64,000 bases of DNA, from positions 1 through 64,000 of the forward strand of contig JBFXEW010000022.1 of NCBI GenBank assembly GCA_050179685.1. The letters run 5' to 3'. The stretch is from GWE2-40-63 sp050179685 (lineage in GTDB: Bacteria; Bacteroidota; Bacteroidia; Bacteroidales; SZUA-534). The translations under genes and the position numbers were made by a program. The notes beneath the pieces are model-generated. The model was not told where the DNA came from. It saw only the letters and a list, made by a program, of their open reading frames with translations, and ran no database searches. Positions 7,428-17,000 of the stretch are shown one piece after another (within the stretch, counting starts at the first letter, position 1; every line of letters starts with the position of its first letter).

Positions 7428-8930
7428 ATGACAAAAGTGCATTATATTACTCCCGATTACTTAACCTTCGAGCGTATCGAAGAAATTATTGAGGGAGCTT
7501 TTCAGTTAGAACTCTCAGAGCAGGCAACTCAGGCCATTGTGCAATGCCGCGCATACCTCGATAAGAAAGTTGCCGCGCATCCTGAACCCATCTATGGTAT
7601 TAATACCGGGTTTGGTTCCTTGTGCAATAAAAGTATTTCGAACGACGAGCTGGGACAACTCCAGAAGAATCTGGTTATGTCGCATGCCTGCGGAACCGGC
7701 GATTTGGTGCGCCCCGAAATTATAAAGCTGATGCTTTTGTTAAAAGCTCATGCTTTGTCGATGGGCAAAAGCGGTGTACAACTGCAAACCGTGCAGCGTA
7801 TTATCGATATGTACAACTACGAGGTGCTTCCCGTAGTATTTGAACTGGGTTCGCTGGGCGCTTCCGGCGATTTGGCACCCTTGGCCAACCTGTTTTTACC
7901 CTTAATCGGGATGGGCGAAGTATATTACCAGGGAGAACGTCTGCCTGCGGCTCAGGTATTGAATCAATTAGGATGGGAACCCATCGAATTGCAATCGAAA
8001 GAAGGATTGGCCCTGCTCAACGGCACGCAGTTCATGAGTGCCCATGCGGTTTATTCCCTGTTAAAAGCCTTCCGACTGATAAAGTTTGCCGATATCATAG
8101 GAGCAACCTCGCTCGAAGCTTTCGACGGTCGCCTGGAACCCTTTAACGATTTGTTGCACCAGATTCGTCCGCACAGCGGGCAGATTGAAACAGCAAAAAA
8201 CATCCGTAATTTGTTGGCCGGTAGTCAGATTATGGCTCAGCCCAAGAAACATGTACAGGATCCTTATTCCTTCCGTTGCATTCCTCAGGTGCACGGGGCT
8301 ACCAAAGATTCCGTAAAATATATTGCGCAGGTGGTAGAAACCGAAATAAATTCGGTTACCGATAATCCCACGGTTTTTCCCGATGAGGATCTGGTGCTTT
8401 CAGGAGGAAACTTTCACGGCCAGCCTTTGGCCTTAAATCTCGATTACCTGGCTATTGCCATGGCTGAATTGGGAAATATATCGGAACGCCGTACCGCTCA
8501 GTTGATATTGGGGTTACGTGGTTTGCCCGAGTTTTTGGTGGCCAACCCCGGCTTAAATTCAGGTTTTATGATTCCCCAATATGCCGCAGCAGGCATTGTG
8601 AGCCAAAACAAACAATTATGTACACCGGCCAGTGTCGATTCCATTGTTTCGAGCAACGGACAGGAAGATCACGTAAGTATGGGAGCTAATGCAGCAACCA
8701 AAGCTTTGCGAGTGGTTGAAAATGTAGAACGTATTTTGGCTATTGAACTGATGAATGCTGCTCAGGCGCTCGATTTACGTAAACCATTACGGCCATCGCC
8801 CTATATCGACGATTTTGTAAGTCAGTTCCGCTTATCAGTTGAATTTATTAATAACGATAAGGTGATGTATCAGGAAATGGAACGGGCAGTTGGTTTTTTG
8901 CAAAAAGGAAAGTTCGGACATTTTGAATAG
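7428..8930 (+). CDS. hutH: Histidine ammonia-lyase
   Basis: The 500-residue enzyme converts L-histidine to trans-urocanate and ammonia, the first step of histidine degradation. The motif GSLGASGDLAPLA near residue 143 contains the Ala-Ser-Gly triad that cyclises to the MIO electrophile, and YGINTGFGSL near 61 is the N-terminal active-site signature. SSNGQEDHVSMG near 406 is the conserved C-terminal signature. Length agrees with HutH rather than the longer plant-type PAL. No hutU, hutI or ftcD lies nearby, so the rest of the pathway must be elsewhere, or the enzyme could be a tyrosine/phenylalanine ammonia-lyase relative. Confidence 0.9.
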   Translation: MTKVHYITPDYLTFERIEEIIEGAFQLELSEQATQAIVQCRAYLDKKVAAHPEPIYGINTGFGSLCNKSISNDELGQLQKNLVMSHACGTGDLVRPEIIKLMLLLKAHALSMGKSGVQLQTVQRIIDMYNYEVLPVVFELGSLGASGDLAPLANLFLPLIGMGEVYYQGERLPAAQVLNQLGWEPIELQSKEGLALLNGTQFMSAHAVYSLLKAFRLIKFADIIGATSLEAFDGRLEPFNDLLHQIRPHSGQIETAKNIRNLLAGSQIMAQPKKHVQDPYSFRCIPQVHGATKDSVKYIAQVVETEINSVTDNPTVFPDEDLVLSGGNFHGQPLALNLDYLAIAMAELGNISERRTAQLILGLRGLPEFLVANPGLNSGFMIPQYAAAGIVSQNKQLCTPASVDSIVSSNGQEDHVSMGANAATKALRVVENVERILAIELMNAAQALDLRKPLRPSPYIDDFVSQFRLSVEFINNDKVMYQEMERAVGFLQKGKFGHFE

Positions 8931-9003
8931 AGTCTGATAGCCCAAATATAATGGGTTGGATACAAAGAGAAAAGCTACATCTTTGTTCTTATCGTATGAA
9001 AAG

Positions 9004-9111
9004 AATAGAACGATCCTGCCATAGGCAGGAAGGGATGATGCGGATTTAAGTTGATTTTCACAGATATAATCTGCGTAAATCAGTTTTTTTCAGCGTTATC
9101 CGCGTTCTATT
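9004..9111. repeat. 108-bp interrupted inverted repeat (hairpin-type intergenic element)
   Basis: The outer arms AATAGAACG (9004-9012) and CGTTCTATT (9103-9111) are perfect complements. Inside, GCGGAT (9040-9045) pairs with ATCCGC (9098-9103 region), TTGATTT with AAATCAG, and CAGAT with ATCTG at the centre. The left arm holds an inserted small hairpin (CCTGCCATAGGCAGG). No open reading frame lies in it. It sits in the 282-base spacer between hutH and the next gene, and resembles a decayed miniature or REP-like element. Confidence 0.65.
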
Positions 9112-9212
9112 TCTTTTAAATTGAAAGGAGTTAGATTAAATCTTTTACTGTTTTAAACAGTCTCTTTTTTGTTTCTAAAAACCTTACCTTGGGTGAAATT
9201 GTTTAGCGGAGT

Positions 9213-10133
9213 ATGAAAGAACAAACCACGGTATTGATTGCCGGTGCAACCGGTTTTGTGGGCAAAGCCCTGGTAGCTCATTTGCTTGAGTTGGGTTATA
9301 AAATAAATGTATTGACCCGAAATCCGGATAAAGCCCGTTTACTTTTTCCTGAATCGGTGGGAGTTATAAAATGGCCCGATGGAAACAGCAAACTACTTCT
9401 GTCAAATTGCAGGCATTGCGATGCCATAATCAATTTGTCGGGAGCAAATATTGGCACACAGCGCTGGACTCAGAGCTATAAAAAGGAGATTTTAAGAAGC
9501 AGGACAGAATCAATAATTCAGCTGGAAGATATTGCAAAAAATTTGCCTGATATGCCCGGGGTTTGGATACAAGCCTCAGCCGTGGGTTTCTATGGTGCAC
9601 AAACCGATGGCTTTGTCAATGAACATTCGCCCACAGGGAAAGGCTTTTTGGCCGATGTAGTGCAACAAACCGAACAGCAGTTGCAAGGTGTTAATCTGGA
9701 TGGAATACGCAAGGTAGTTTTGCGTCTGGGTATTGTAATCTCGCCAAAAGGAGGATTTCTGGCCCAGATGAAGCAGGCTTTTAATCTGGGATTAGGCGTC
9801 TATCCGGGCAATGGGATGCAATACATTTCGTGGATCCACCTCGACGATTTGGTCGGAATAATTAGCCAGAGCATCACCAATTCCGATTACGAAGGAATTA
9901 TTAATGCCGTTTCACCCAATCCGTTGCCATTTAAGAATTTTGCACGGTGGCTGAAAAAAAGGACAAGGGCAATATTACTGCTTCCCATGCCGGCTTTTGT
10001 TTTCAGGCTATTATTGGGTGCTGAAAAAACCAGCGAAATGTTACTGGCCAACCAACGCGTTGCACCTGAAAAACTAAAACAATTGAATTATAACTTTCGT
10101 TTCAGCACTTTCGACAAAATGGAAATGCTGTAA
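9213..10133 (+). CDS. TIGR01777-type NAD(P)-binding epimerase-like protein
   Basis: The 306-residue protein is an extended short-chain dehydrogenase relative. A Rossmann glycine motif (AGATGFVGKAL) stands near residue 10, and the family-specific NLSGANIGTQRW follows near 74. The conserved QASAVGFYG near 119 takes the place of the usual catalytic Ser/Tyr region. The C-terminal domain has FxLLLGAEKTSEMLLANQRV. This matches the YfcH/SulA-like TIGR01777 group, sometimes annotated as nucleoside-diphosphate sugar epimerases although the true substrate is unknown. It is convergent with the gene that follows, 14 bases away. Confidence 0.85.
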   Translation: MKEQTTVLIAGATGFVGKALVAHLLELGYKINVLTRNPDKARLLFPESVGVIKWPDGNSKLLLSNCRHCDAIINLSGANIGTQRWTQSYKKEILRSRTESIIQLEDIAKNLPDMPGVWIQASAVGFYGAQTDGFVNEHSPTGKGFLADVVQQTEQQLQGVNLDGIRKVVLRLGIVISPKGGFLAQMKQAFNLGLGVYPGNGMQYISWIHLDDLVGIISQSITNSDYEGIINAVSPNPLPFKNFARWLKKRTRAILLLPMPAFVFRLLLGAEKTSEMLLANQRVAPEKLKQLNYNFRFSTFDKMEML

Positions 10134-10147
10134 CAGACAAAATCAGT

Positions 10148-10669
10148 TTAAGGAAAATACTTATTCATCAGGGTATTATCAATATTATCGGTTTGACTAT
10201 GGCAACTAATGCACGAGACTCCTTTTTCTGAAGCAGGAACTTCAACAGTTTGGTCGGCATTAATGTAACCCCAGACCCAGCCGTTTTCATCGGCAAACTC
10301 ATGTTCGCTTTGTTTGTATAAAATAGCATAGCGATTTATGGTCGATTCATTGCTCCACAATTCTTTTACAATAAGCGATCCTTCGTTAAAAACTGTTTGC
10401 GCTTTTACTTTTCCGGTAGCATCCAAATGAGTTGAGGCAACGGTATTATAGCGGGTTCTTAAAAAAGCTTCGGTATGGCCGCTGGCGGTACTGCGATTGA
10501 GTAAAATATCGGAGTTTTGATACCAGGTAAATCCTTCGGTTTCGGTGGCCATGTTATAAAGTTCCAAATCGGTTCCACTTAGGGGATCTTCTTTTTTGCA
10601 GGATGCATTAATTGCTACACTTAAAATCAGCAGTGCTGCTCCAAATAAATAAGTGATTTGTTTTTGCAT
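10148..10669 (-). CDS. Lipoprotein with a cytochrome P460-like, c-type heme motif
   Basis: The 173-residue protein begins with a signal peptide ending in a lipobox-like INASC (Cys about residue 24), so it is probably a lipoprotein. Near the C-terminus ENGWVWGYINADQ is followed by CISCH, a single CxxCH heme-binding motif. The combination of a ~150-residue domain, GWxWG and one late CxxCH resembles cytochrome P460-type domains. Physiological partners cannot be seen here. It is a single gene whose stop faces the epimerase-like gene. A diheme or other c-type cytochrome is an alternative, but only one heme motif is present. Confidence 0.65.
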   Translation of the reverse strand: MQKQITYLFGAALLILSVAINASCKKEDPLSGTDLELYNMATETEGFTWYQNSDILLNRSTASGHTEAFLRTRYNTVASTHLDATGKVKAQTVFNEGSLIVKELWSNESTINRYAILYKQSEHEFADENGWVWGYINADQTVEVPASEKGVSCISCHSQTDNIDNTLMNKYFP

Positions 10670-10756
10670 AAGGCTACATTTTTGGGTTTAATAAATCAGT
10701 TGGATATGAAACAGTTGGATGTTAAAAAGGTTCAATGCAGCAAGTAATGCAGCTCC

Positions 10757-11419
10757 TTATTCACCAAGGTGTTTGTTTTTAATAGCATTTAATGCCAGTT
10801 TCCGATCGTTTTCAAAGATGTCTTTATGGAAGGCATCGAGCTTGCTTAGGAGTTCAACTAATGTGTTTTTTTCAGTTTCACTTAGTTTGCCCGTAACAAT
10901 TTCCGATGCCAGATGCATTTCTTTAAAAACCTCAATCATCATTGCACGACCTGTAGGAGTGATGCTAACACTTTTTGAACGCTTGTCGTTTGGGTTTTCC
11001 TCTTCCCGGATGAATCCGTTGTTTATCAGCCTTTTTATTATGTCGGCACCCGAAGTTACCGAATCGAGCAGGTTATAATGTATCAGTTCGCTTTTGGTCA
11101 TCCGTTCATGAAACATAAGTGTGGCCATAAAACTGTAGTCGTCTAAACCACTTAAGTTGGTTTTCGACAGAATTTTTTTGGTGTAAATCCGGGCGTATTT
11201 TCCCATTCGGCCAATTAAAATACTTATTAGGGCATTTACAGGTTGCCTATAAATGGGTTCGTTGTTTTCTGTTGATTTTCGATTTGATGCTGTTTTAGTT
11301 CCCTGGGTTTCATAGGCGAGCCATTGAGCAAAAGCATTGATATTCTTATTACCTTGGTCTTGAATTAATTCAAATTTTTCAAGATGTTGTATCAGTTCAA
11401 TTAGAAGTTGGTACTTCAT
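10757..11419 (-). CDS. MarR-family transcriptional regulator
   Basis: The 220-residue protein has a central to C-terminal winged helix-turn-helix of the MarR type: MTKSELIHYNLLDSVTSGAD, then IKRLINNGFIREEENPNDKR with the wing motif DKRSKSVSITPTGRAM. MarR proteins bind palindromes as dimers and usually repress adjacent genes until a ligand binds. The N-terminal extension of ~75 residues is longer than in typical ~150-residue family members. It is divergent from a TonB receptor gene, and a perfect 16-bp palindrome sits 12 bases upstream of its start codon. Control of itself and of the receptor is therefore likely but inferred. Confidence 0.85.
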   Translation of the reverse strand: MKYQLLIELIQHLEKFELIQDQGNKNINAFAQWLAYETQGTKTASNRKSTENNEPIYRQPVNALISILIGRMGKYARIYTKKILSKTNLSGLDDYSFMATLMFHERMTKSELIHYNLLDSVTSGADIIKRLINNGFIREEENPNDKRSKSVSITPTGRAMMIEVFKEMHLASEIVTGKLSETEKNTLVELLSKLDAFHKDIFENDRKLALNAIKNKHLGE

Positions 11420-11430
11420 GATTTGTTAAA

Positions 11431-11446
11431 TTACGAATTCGTAATA
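11431..11446. promoter_or_regulatory. Perfect 16-bp palindrome, probable MarR operator
   Basis: ATTACGAATTCGTAAT is fully self-complementary. It lies just upstream of the MarR start codon (11419, minus strand), where a bound dimer would block transcription of the regulator. A diverged copy lies at 11493-11508. Confidence 0.7.
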
Positions 11447-11484
11447 AATATTTGCAATTATTGAAACAAAAGTAGTGAACAAAT

Positions 11485-11515
11485 GTTTTTATGCAACGAA
11501 AACGTAATACATTTG
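11485..11515 (+). promoter_or_regulatory. Candidate promoter of the TonB receptor
   Basis: A T-rich -33 (TTTTT, 11485-11489) and TACATTTG at 11508-11515, a perfect TAnnTTTG -7, stand 18 bases apart. The ATG is 22 bases further on. Confidence 0.6.
11493..11508. promoter_or_regulatory. Second, imperfect MarR-type operator
   Basis: GCAACGAAAACGTAAT matches the 11431 palindrome at 11 of 16 positions, including the CG pairs in both half-sites. It abuts the -7 element of the divergent receptor promoter (11508-11515). Confidence 0.5.
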
Positions 11516-11536
11516 TAGATTCAATGCAAGAAATTT

Positions 11537-13936
11537 ATGAAGATAAAACTATTAATAGCAGGTTTATTGTTGCTGGCGTTTAGCAGCTTTTCACAAAACG
11601 GAACGCTTGAAGGGCAGGTTAAGAACCCGATAAATAATGAACCGGTGCCTTTTGCTAATGTAATAATTTATGGAACTACCATTGGTTCCGTTACTGATTT
11701 GGACGGTAAATTTCGTTTAACCGGCATCGAAGCTGGTTTTGTAAAAGTTCAGGTTTCTTCCATAGGTTACGAAACGGTGGTATCGACCGAGATTTTGGTA
11801 ACCAATGCCAAAACTGCTTTTATCGAGATTGAAATGAATGAATCCTCGACACAAATCGAAGAAATTAATGTAAAAGCTTCGCCTTTTGTGCGACGCGAAG
11901 AAAGTCCGCTTTCAATGCGCAGTATAGGTATTGGCGAGATTGAAAAGAATCCGGGTGGAAACCGTGATATCAGTCGGGTTGTTCAGTCTTTACCCGGAGT
12001 TGCCGGTTCGGTTTCGTATCGCAACGATTTAATTGTAAGAGGTGGTGGACCCAGCGAAAACCGTTTTTATCTGGATGATGTGGAGATTCCCAACCTGAAC
12101 CATTTTGCCACGCAAGGTGCATCGGGTGGACCAATTGGCATTATCAATGTCGATTTTGTACGTTCGGTCGATTTTTATAGTGGAGCTTTTCCGGCCAACC
12201 GGGGAAATGCGCTTAGTTCGGTACTCGAATTCAAGCAGGTGGATGGCAACAAAGAGATAATGAAATTCAGGGCAACAGTAGGTGCATCCGATTTAGCCTT
12301 AACCATGGACGGACCGATTGGTGATAAAACCAGTCTGGTTTTCTCGGCTCGCCGTTCGTATTTGCAATTTTTGTTTGCCGGTTTGGGTTTACCTTTTTTG
12401 CCAACCTACAACGATGTACAATTCAAGCTTAAAACCCGCATCGACGAGAAAAATGAAATTACATTGATTGGATTGGGAGCTATCGATCAGTTTGAATTGA
12501 ATTTAGATGCCGACAAAACCGAGGAACAACGGTATATTGTGGGTTATTTGCCGGTTTTTGAACAATGGAACTATACCGTTGGGGGCGTGTACAAGCATTA
12601 CAGGGCACATGGATACCAAACCCTGGTTTTAAGCAGGAATCACCTGAACAATACTTCGTACAAGTACATTGGCAATGTTGAAGTAGATTCGTTGAAAATA
12701 CTGGATTACAATTCCGATGAAATTGAAACAAAGCTCAGGTACGAGCATACCTGGCGAACCGAGAATAAAACAAAGATAAATATTGGTGCCGGAATGGAAT
12801 ATGCACAGTATTTTAACGAAACATTTCAATTACGTTTTTTAAATGCTGGTTCTACAGCCATCAATTACGAATCGGATTTGGATTTAATTAAATGGAGTAC
12901 TTTTGGCCAGGTTAGCAAAGGTGTTTTCGACGGACGGCTTACTGTTTCGTTGGGTTTACGTGCCGATGCCAATAATTATTCGTCCGAAATGTCGAATCTT
13001 TTCCGTCAATTAAGTCCGCGAATTTCGTTGAGTTATCCATTTGCTGAAAAGTGGTCGTTAAATTTTAACTCGGGCCGATTCTATCAGCTTCCGGCTTATA
13101 CAACGTTAGGTTACGGCGCACAAAACGGCGTTCTGGTTAATAAAGCCAACGGAATTAGCTACCTGCAATCCGATCATTTGGTTGGCGGGTTGGAATATTT
13201 ACCCAACGAGCAATCGAAAATTACCCTGGAGGGCTTCTATAAAAAATACAACAATTATCCTTTTTCGGTAAATGATTCCATTGCACTTGCCAGCAAAGGA
13301 GGCGATTACGGAACCTTTGGCGACGAGGAAGTGGTTTCAACAGGCGTTGGCCGGGCCCTTGGTGCAGAATTGTATTTGCGCCATACCGATTTTTTTGGTT
13401 TCAATACCATTCTTGCCTATACCTTTGTTCGCAGTGAATTTAAAGATGCTTACGGCGAGTATATTCCAACCGCCTGGGATAACAAGCATCTGTTTAATAT
13501 TACCGCAACCCGCAGTTTTAAAAATCATTGGGATTTTGGTTTTAAATTCCGTTTTGCCGGTGGCGCACCTTATACACCTTACGATATTGAAAAAAGTTCT
13601 TATGTACTTGCCTGGGATTCGCGCTTACAGGCTTACCCCGATTATTCGCGTTTTAATCAGGAGCGTCTGAATGCTTTTACTCAGTTAGATGTTCGTATTG
13701 ATAAGAGCTATTTCTTCGATAAATGGTCGTTAATGGTTTATGTTGATATTCAGAATCTGTTAAACGCCAAGGTGGATACACCCGATATTTTAACCGTGGC
13801 TACCAATCCCGACGGGACAAAAATAATTGAGAATCCCGATGCACCACTTGATGAACAAAAGTACCAAATGCGTTATATTGCCACCGACGGCTCAGGAACT
13901 TTGGTTCCATCGGTTGGAATTATGATTGAGTTTTAA
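11537..13936 (+). CDS. TonB-dependent outer-membrane receptor with regulatory-like N-domain
   Basis: The 799-residue protein has a signal peptide (to ~residue 19, SSFSQ), then a CarboxypepD_reg-like domain (GQVKNPINNEPVPFANVII to ~100), a plug domain (NRDISRVVQSLPGVAGSV, DLIVRGGGPSENRFYLDDVE) and a C-terminal 22-strand-type barrel ending in an aromatic-rich strand (VPSVGIMIEF). Such proteins import ligands across the outer membrane using TonB energy. No SusD partner is encoded beside it, which argues against a glycan SusCD pair. The substrate is unknown. The divergent MarR regulator and its operators suggest ligand- or stress-responsive control. Confidence 0.9.
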   Translation: MKIKLLIAGLLLLAFSSFSQNGTLEGQVKNPINNEPVPFANVIIYGTTIGSVTDLDGKFRLTGIEAGFVKVQVSSIGYETVVSTEILVTNAKTAFIEIEMNESSTQIEEINVKASPFVRREESPLSMRSIGIGEIEKNPGGNRDISRVVQSLPGVAGSVSYRNDLIVRGGGPSENRFYLDDVEIPNLNHFATQGASGGPIGIINVDFVRSVDFYSGAFPANRGNALSSVLEFKQVDGNKEIMKFRATVGASDLALTMDGPIGDKTSLVFSARRSYLQFLFAGLGLPFLPTYNDVQFKLKTRIDEKNEITLIGLGAIDQFELNLDADKTEEQRYIVGYLPVFEQWNYTVGGVYKHYRAHGYQTLVLSRNHLNNTSYKYIGNVEVDSLKILDYNSDEIETKLRYEHTWRTENKTKINIGAGMEYAQYFNETFQLRFLNAGSTAINYESDLDLIKWSTFGQVSKGVFDGRLTVSLGLRADANNYSSEMSNLFRQLSPRISLSYPFAEKWSLNFNSGRFYQLPAYTTLGYGAQNGVLVNKANGISYLQSDHLVGGLEYLPNEQSKITLEGFYKKYNNYPFSVNDSIALASKGGDYGTFGDEEVVSTGVGRALGAELYLRHTDFFGFNTILAYTFVRSEFKDAYGEYIPTAWDNKHLFNITATRSFKNHWDFGFKFRFAGGAPYTPYDIEKSSYVLAWDSRLQAYPDYSRFNQERLNAFTQLDVRIDKSYFFDKWSLMVYVDIQNLLNAKVDTPDILTVATNPDGTKIIENPDAPLDEQKYQMRYIATDGSGTLVPSVGIMIEF

Positions 13937-13960
13937 TCGGGAATTAGGATAGCTTTAAGG

Positions 13961-13981
13961 AAGCATTGCCTGCCAATGCTT
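13961..13981 (+). terminator. Possible terminator of the TonB receptor gene
   Basis: AAGCATTG (13961-13968) and CAATGCTT (13974-13981) form a perfect 8-bp stem with a five-base loop. The T tract (CTTTTTT) begins only about 13 bases later, so it is not a textbook terminator. Confidence 0.4.
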
Positions 13982-14081
13982 AGGGTTGCTTGCTTTTTTC
14001 TGACATACTTCGGTTTATAAACTGAGTTATATCAACTTATTACCGGGTTGCTGGTTGGGGCTTTTCTATACCTTTACAAGG

Positions 14082-17000
14082 ATGGAAAATCTTCGATACG
14101 TTTTTGGAATATTATTATTGCTGGTTAATGCAAGTTATATTACTGCCCAGAATGTGGGAGTCGAAGAGTATCATCAGGAAAATGGTTTGCCCACCGATTT
14201 AATCAAAGCTTTTGAAATAGATTCAGCGGGTTACCTTTGGGTAGCTACCGATGGTGGAATTGTGCATTTTGAAGGAAATGAATTTGTTGCCGTTGAAAAT
14301 ATTGAACGGGCTTCGAATTATTATAAAAACCTGTTGTTCAGTAAAAAATTTGGATTTTTAGCTACATCCGACGACGGTTTAATCAGTATTTCGTTAAAAG
14401 AACACAGCTATACTTCAGCATATACCCGCAAACTGCTGGGTTTTTCAACCTGGCCCGATTTAAGCTATGCCAAAACCTTGTACGAAGCTTCTGATTCCAG
14501 TATCTGGATAGCAAGCAATCTCAGGGTTGCGCAACTTACCACAGACACCATAATAACTTTTGAATTGCCTGCTCATTGCCATACCAACCATTATGTACGT
14601 AACCATCAGTTTTTTGAAATCGATTCGGTGGTTTATGTGATGTGTCAAAATGGAGGTTTGTTTAAAATGAATTCCGCAAGCGGAGAATTGGAATTATTGG
14701 ATTGTAAATTTGCAGGAACCGAAGTTTTTGCCTTGCAATTGATTGAAAATAATCAGGTTTTGGTTGGTGTACAAAATGGGTTGATACTTCTTGAATTCGA
14801 TTCATCGGGAACGCTAATTTTGGCTAAAGAACTCAATTTTCCTTATTCAGTTTCTCATATTGAACCGGCAGCTGATGGGACACTCTACCTGGGGACCTGG
14901 TCGCAGGGGCTTTTTAAAGCACAAATTCTGCCTAATCAGCTGAAATATGAGCACATTGCGCTATCGGAGCAAAAAACAATTAATGATGTGTTAATTGATA
15001 AACAAAACCAATTATGGCTGGCAACTAACTTTGGAGTTACACTGCTTCGGAATCTCGATTTTAAACCGGCTTTTACCGATTTTACCAAATACTATATTCA
15101 CGATATGGAAGCCGTAAATGGTAAACTTTATTTTACCGATGGATGGCGCGTTGCCGGTTTTAATCCGGAAAATAAAACCCTGTATCCTGTTTTTAGCCAG
15201 TGGGAATACCTGATACATCAATTTATTATTAAAAACAACGATTTGTGGGTAGCCACCGACGATGGAAGAATAATTGTTATCAATAAAGGCGTTCCGCTTT
15301 TGGAATACGATTTTTCAGCAAAAGGCGGAGCAATTACCGAACTGGTTTTGGGTAAAGATGGTTTGGTTTGGTTTATTCAAAACCGCGAAAAACCTACCGT
15401 GGTCAGTTTCTCGTCCGATTTTGAAGAAACAGAATATGTAATTCCACTTCCTGACGAAGAACGACTTCGGATGCTTAAAGTTGCTGCCGATGGCACGCTT
15501 TACCTGGGAGCATCGGGCACTCAATCGTATCTTTGGAGGTTTAATTCTGCTGCCAATATCTTCGAAAATATTAGTGTGCCACTTGGAAAAACAAACAATA
15601 CTGTTTTTGAAGTTAACGATATGGAGTTTTATCGTTCAAATGTTATAGTTTTAGGAACTTCGGAAGGTGTTTGGAAATACAGCCCGCTTGAAATCAGGCA
15701 ATTCAATTTGGGTGAAATGAATCAGGAACATGTTACTTCTGTTGCCGTTGATAGTCAGGAGCGTATTTGGTTTGGCAACTCAAACGGATTGATTTTATTG
15801 GACAGCACGTTTACAATCACGTTTAATAATTACGATGGAATTCCATCGAAAACCAACTCCTTTCGCAATTTGCACGTCGATGAGTTCGGGCAAATATGGA
15901 TGGGAACCAACCTGGGATTGGTTGAGGGGACAATAAAAGAAGAATATAAATGCACACCCAAACCAAAAATAAGACATATCGAAAACGAATACCGGATATT
16001 GTATCCCGATGAACACAATTCTTTTTTAGTTAATACCCCTATTCATATTACTTTTTCGAATTCGCTGTATCCGGCAAAATACGTTTCGTTTGAATATCGT
16101 TTGGTAAACTCTGATCAGGAGCATTGGGTTGCGGTGCAGCGAAACAACAGGAATATAGTTCTGACTAATTTGCAGGAGGGATCTTATAAACTACAATTAC
16201 GAGCCAAGGGAAAAGGTTTTTATAAATGGAGTGAGCCGGAAACTTATGAATTTGCTATTTATAAAAAGTGGTATCAGAAAGTTTGGGTTTTAACGCTTAT
16301 TTATATCGGGATTGTAATTTCCTTAATTATTTACCTGCGTTTGGCTGGCAAAAAAAGCGAGCGGGAACGAAAAAAACTGGAAGCCATAATTTCGCAACGC
16401 ACTCAGGATTTGAAAGAACAGAACGAAGAACTAACGCAGTTAAATTCCAATTTAAAAAGTGCCAAAGACGAAGCCGAGGCTGCCATAAAATCAAAAGATC
16501 GGTTTTTCTCCATTCTGGCTCACGATTTAAAAAGTCCGTTCAATACACTCATTGGATTTTCGCAACTACTGGTTAATAACCGCGATGATATTTCAGAAGC
16601 CGAAATGCAACAGTTTCTTGAAGAAATGCTGCAAACATCGGAAAACACCTATAAACTGCTTCAAAACCTGCTCGATTGGGCTCGTTCGCAAACAGGTGCT
16701 TTACAAATGGAGCGTAAACAAATTGTGTTGAAGCCCTTTATTAACGAAGTGTTGGCAACAATTACAGCAACAGCCAACCAAAAAGACATTGGTTTATTGG
16801 TTGAGGTTCCCGATACTTTGGAAATTTATGCCGATAAATCGATTATGGCCACTGTTTTTAGAAATCTGGTACTCAATGCTATTAAGTTTTCGTATCCGCA
16901 CAATGTGGTAAAAGTAAAAGCAGAACTGGTTGACGAATTATGGGCTGAAGTTATGGTAATTGACAATGGAGTAGGTATTGAAAAAGACATACTCCCAAAC

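Noticed and set aside
7428..8930. Member of a hut operon
   Set aside because: A terminator precedes it and no other histidine-degradation gene is near; only hutH itself is supported.
10719..11078. 119-codon plus-strand frame opposite the MarR gene
   Set aside because: The opposite strand carries a full MarR domain; this frame is low-complexity Ser/Phe shadow sequence.
11537..13936. SusC of a polysaccharide-utilisation locus
   Set aside because: No SusD-like gene or glycoside hydrolase follows; the receptor is a single gene controlled by a MarR protein.
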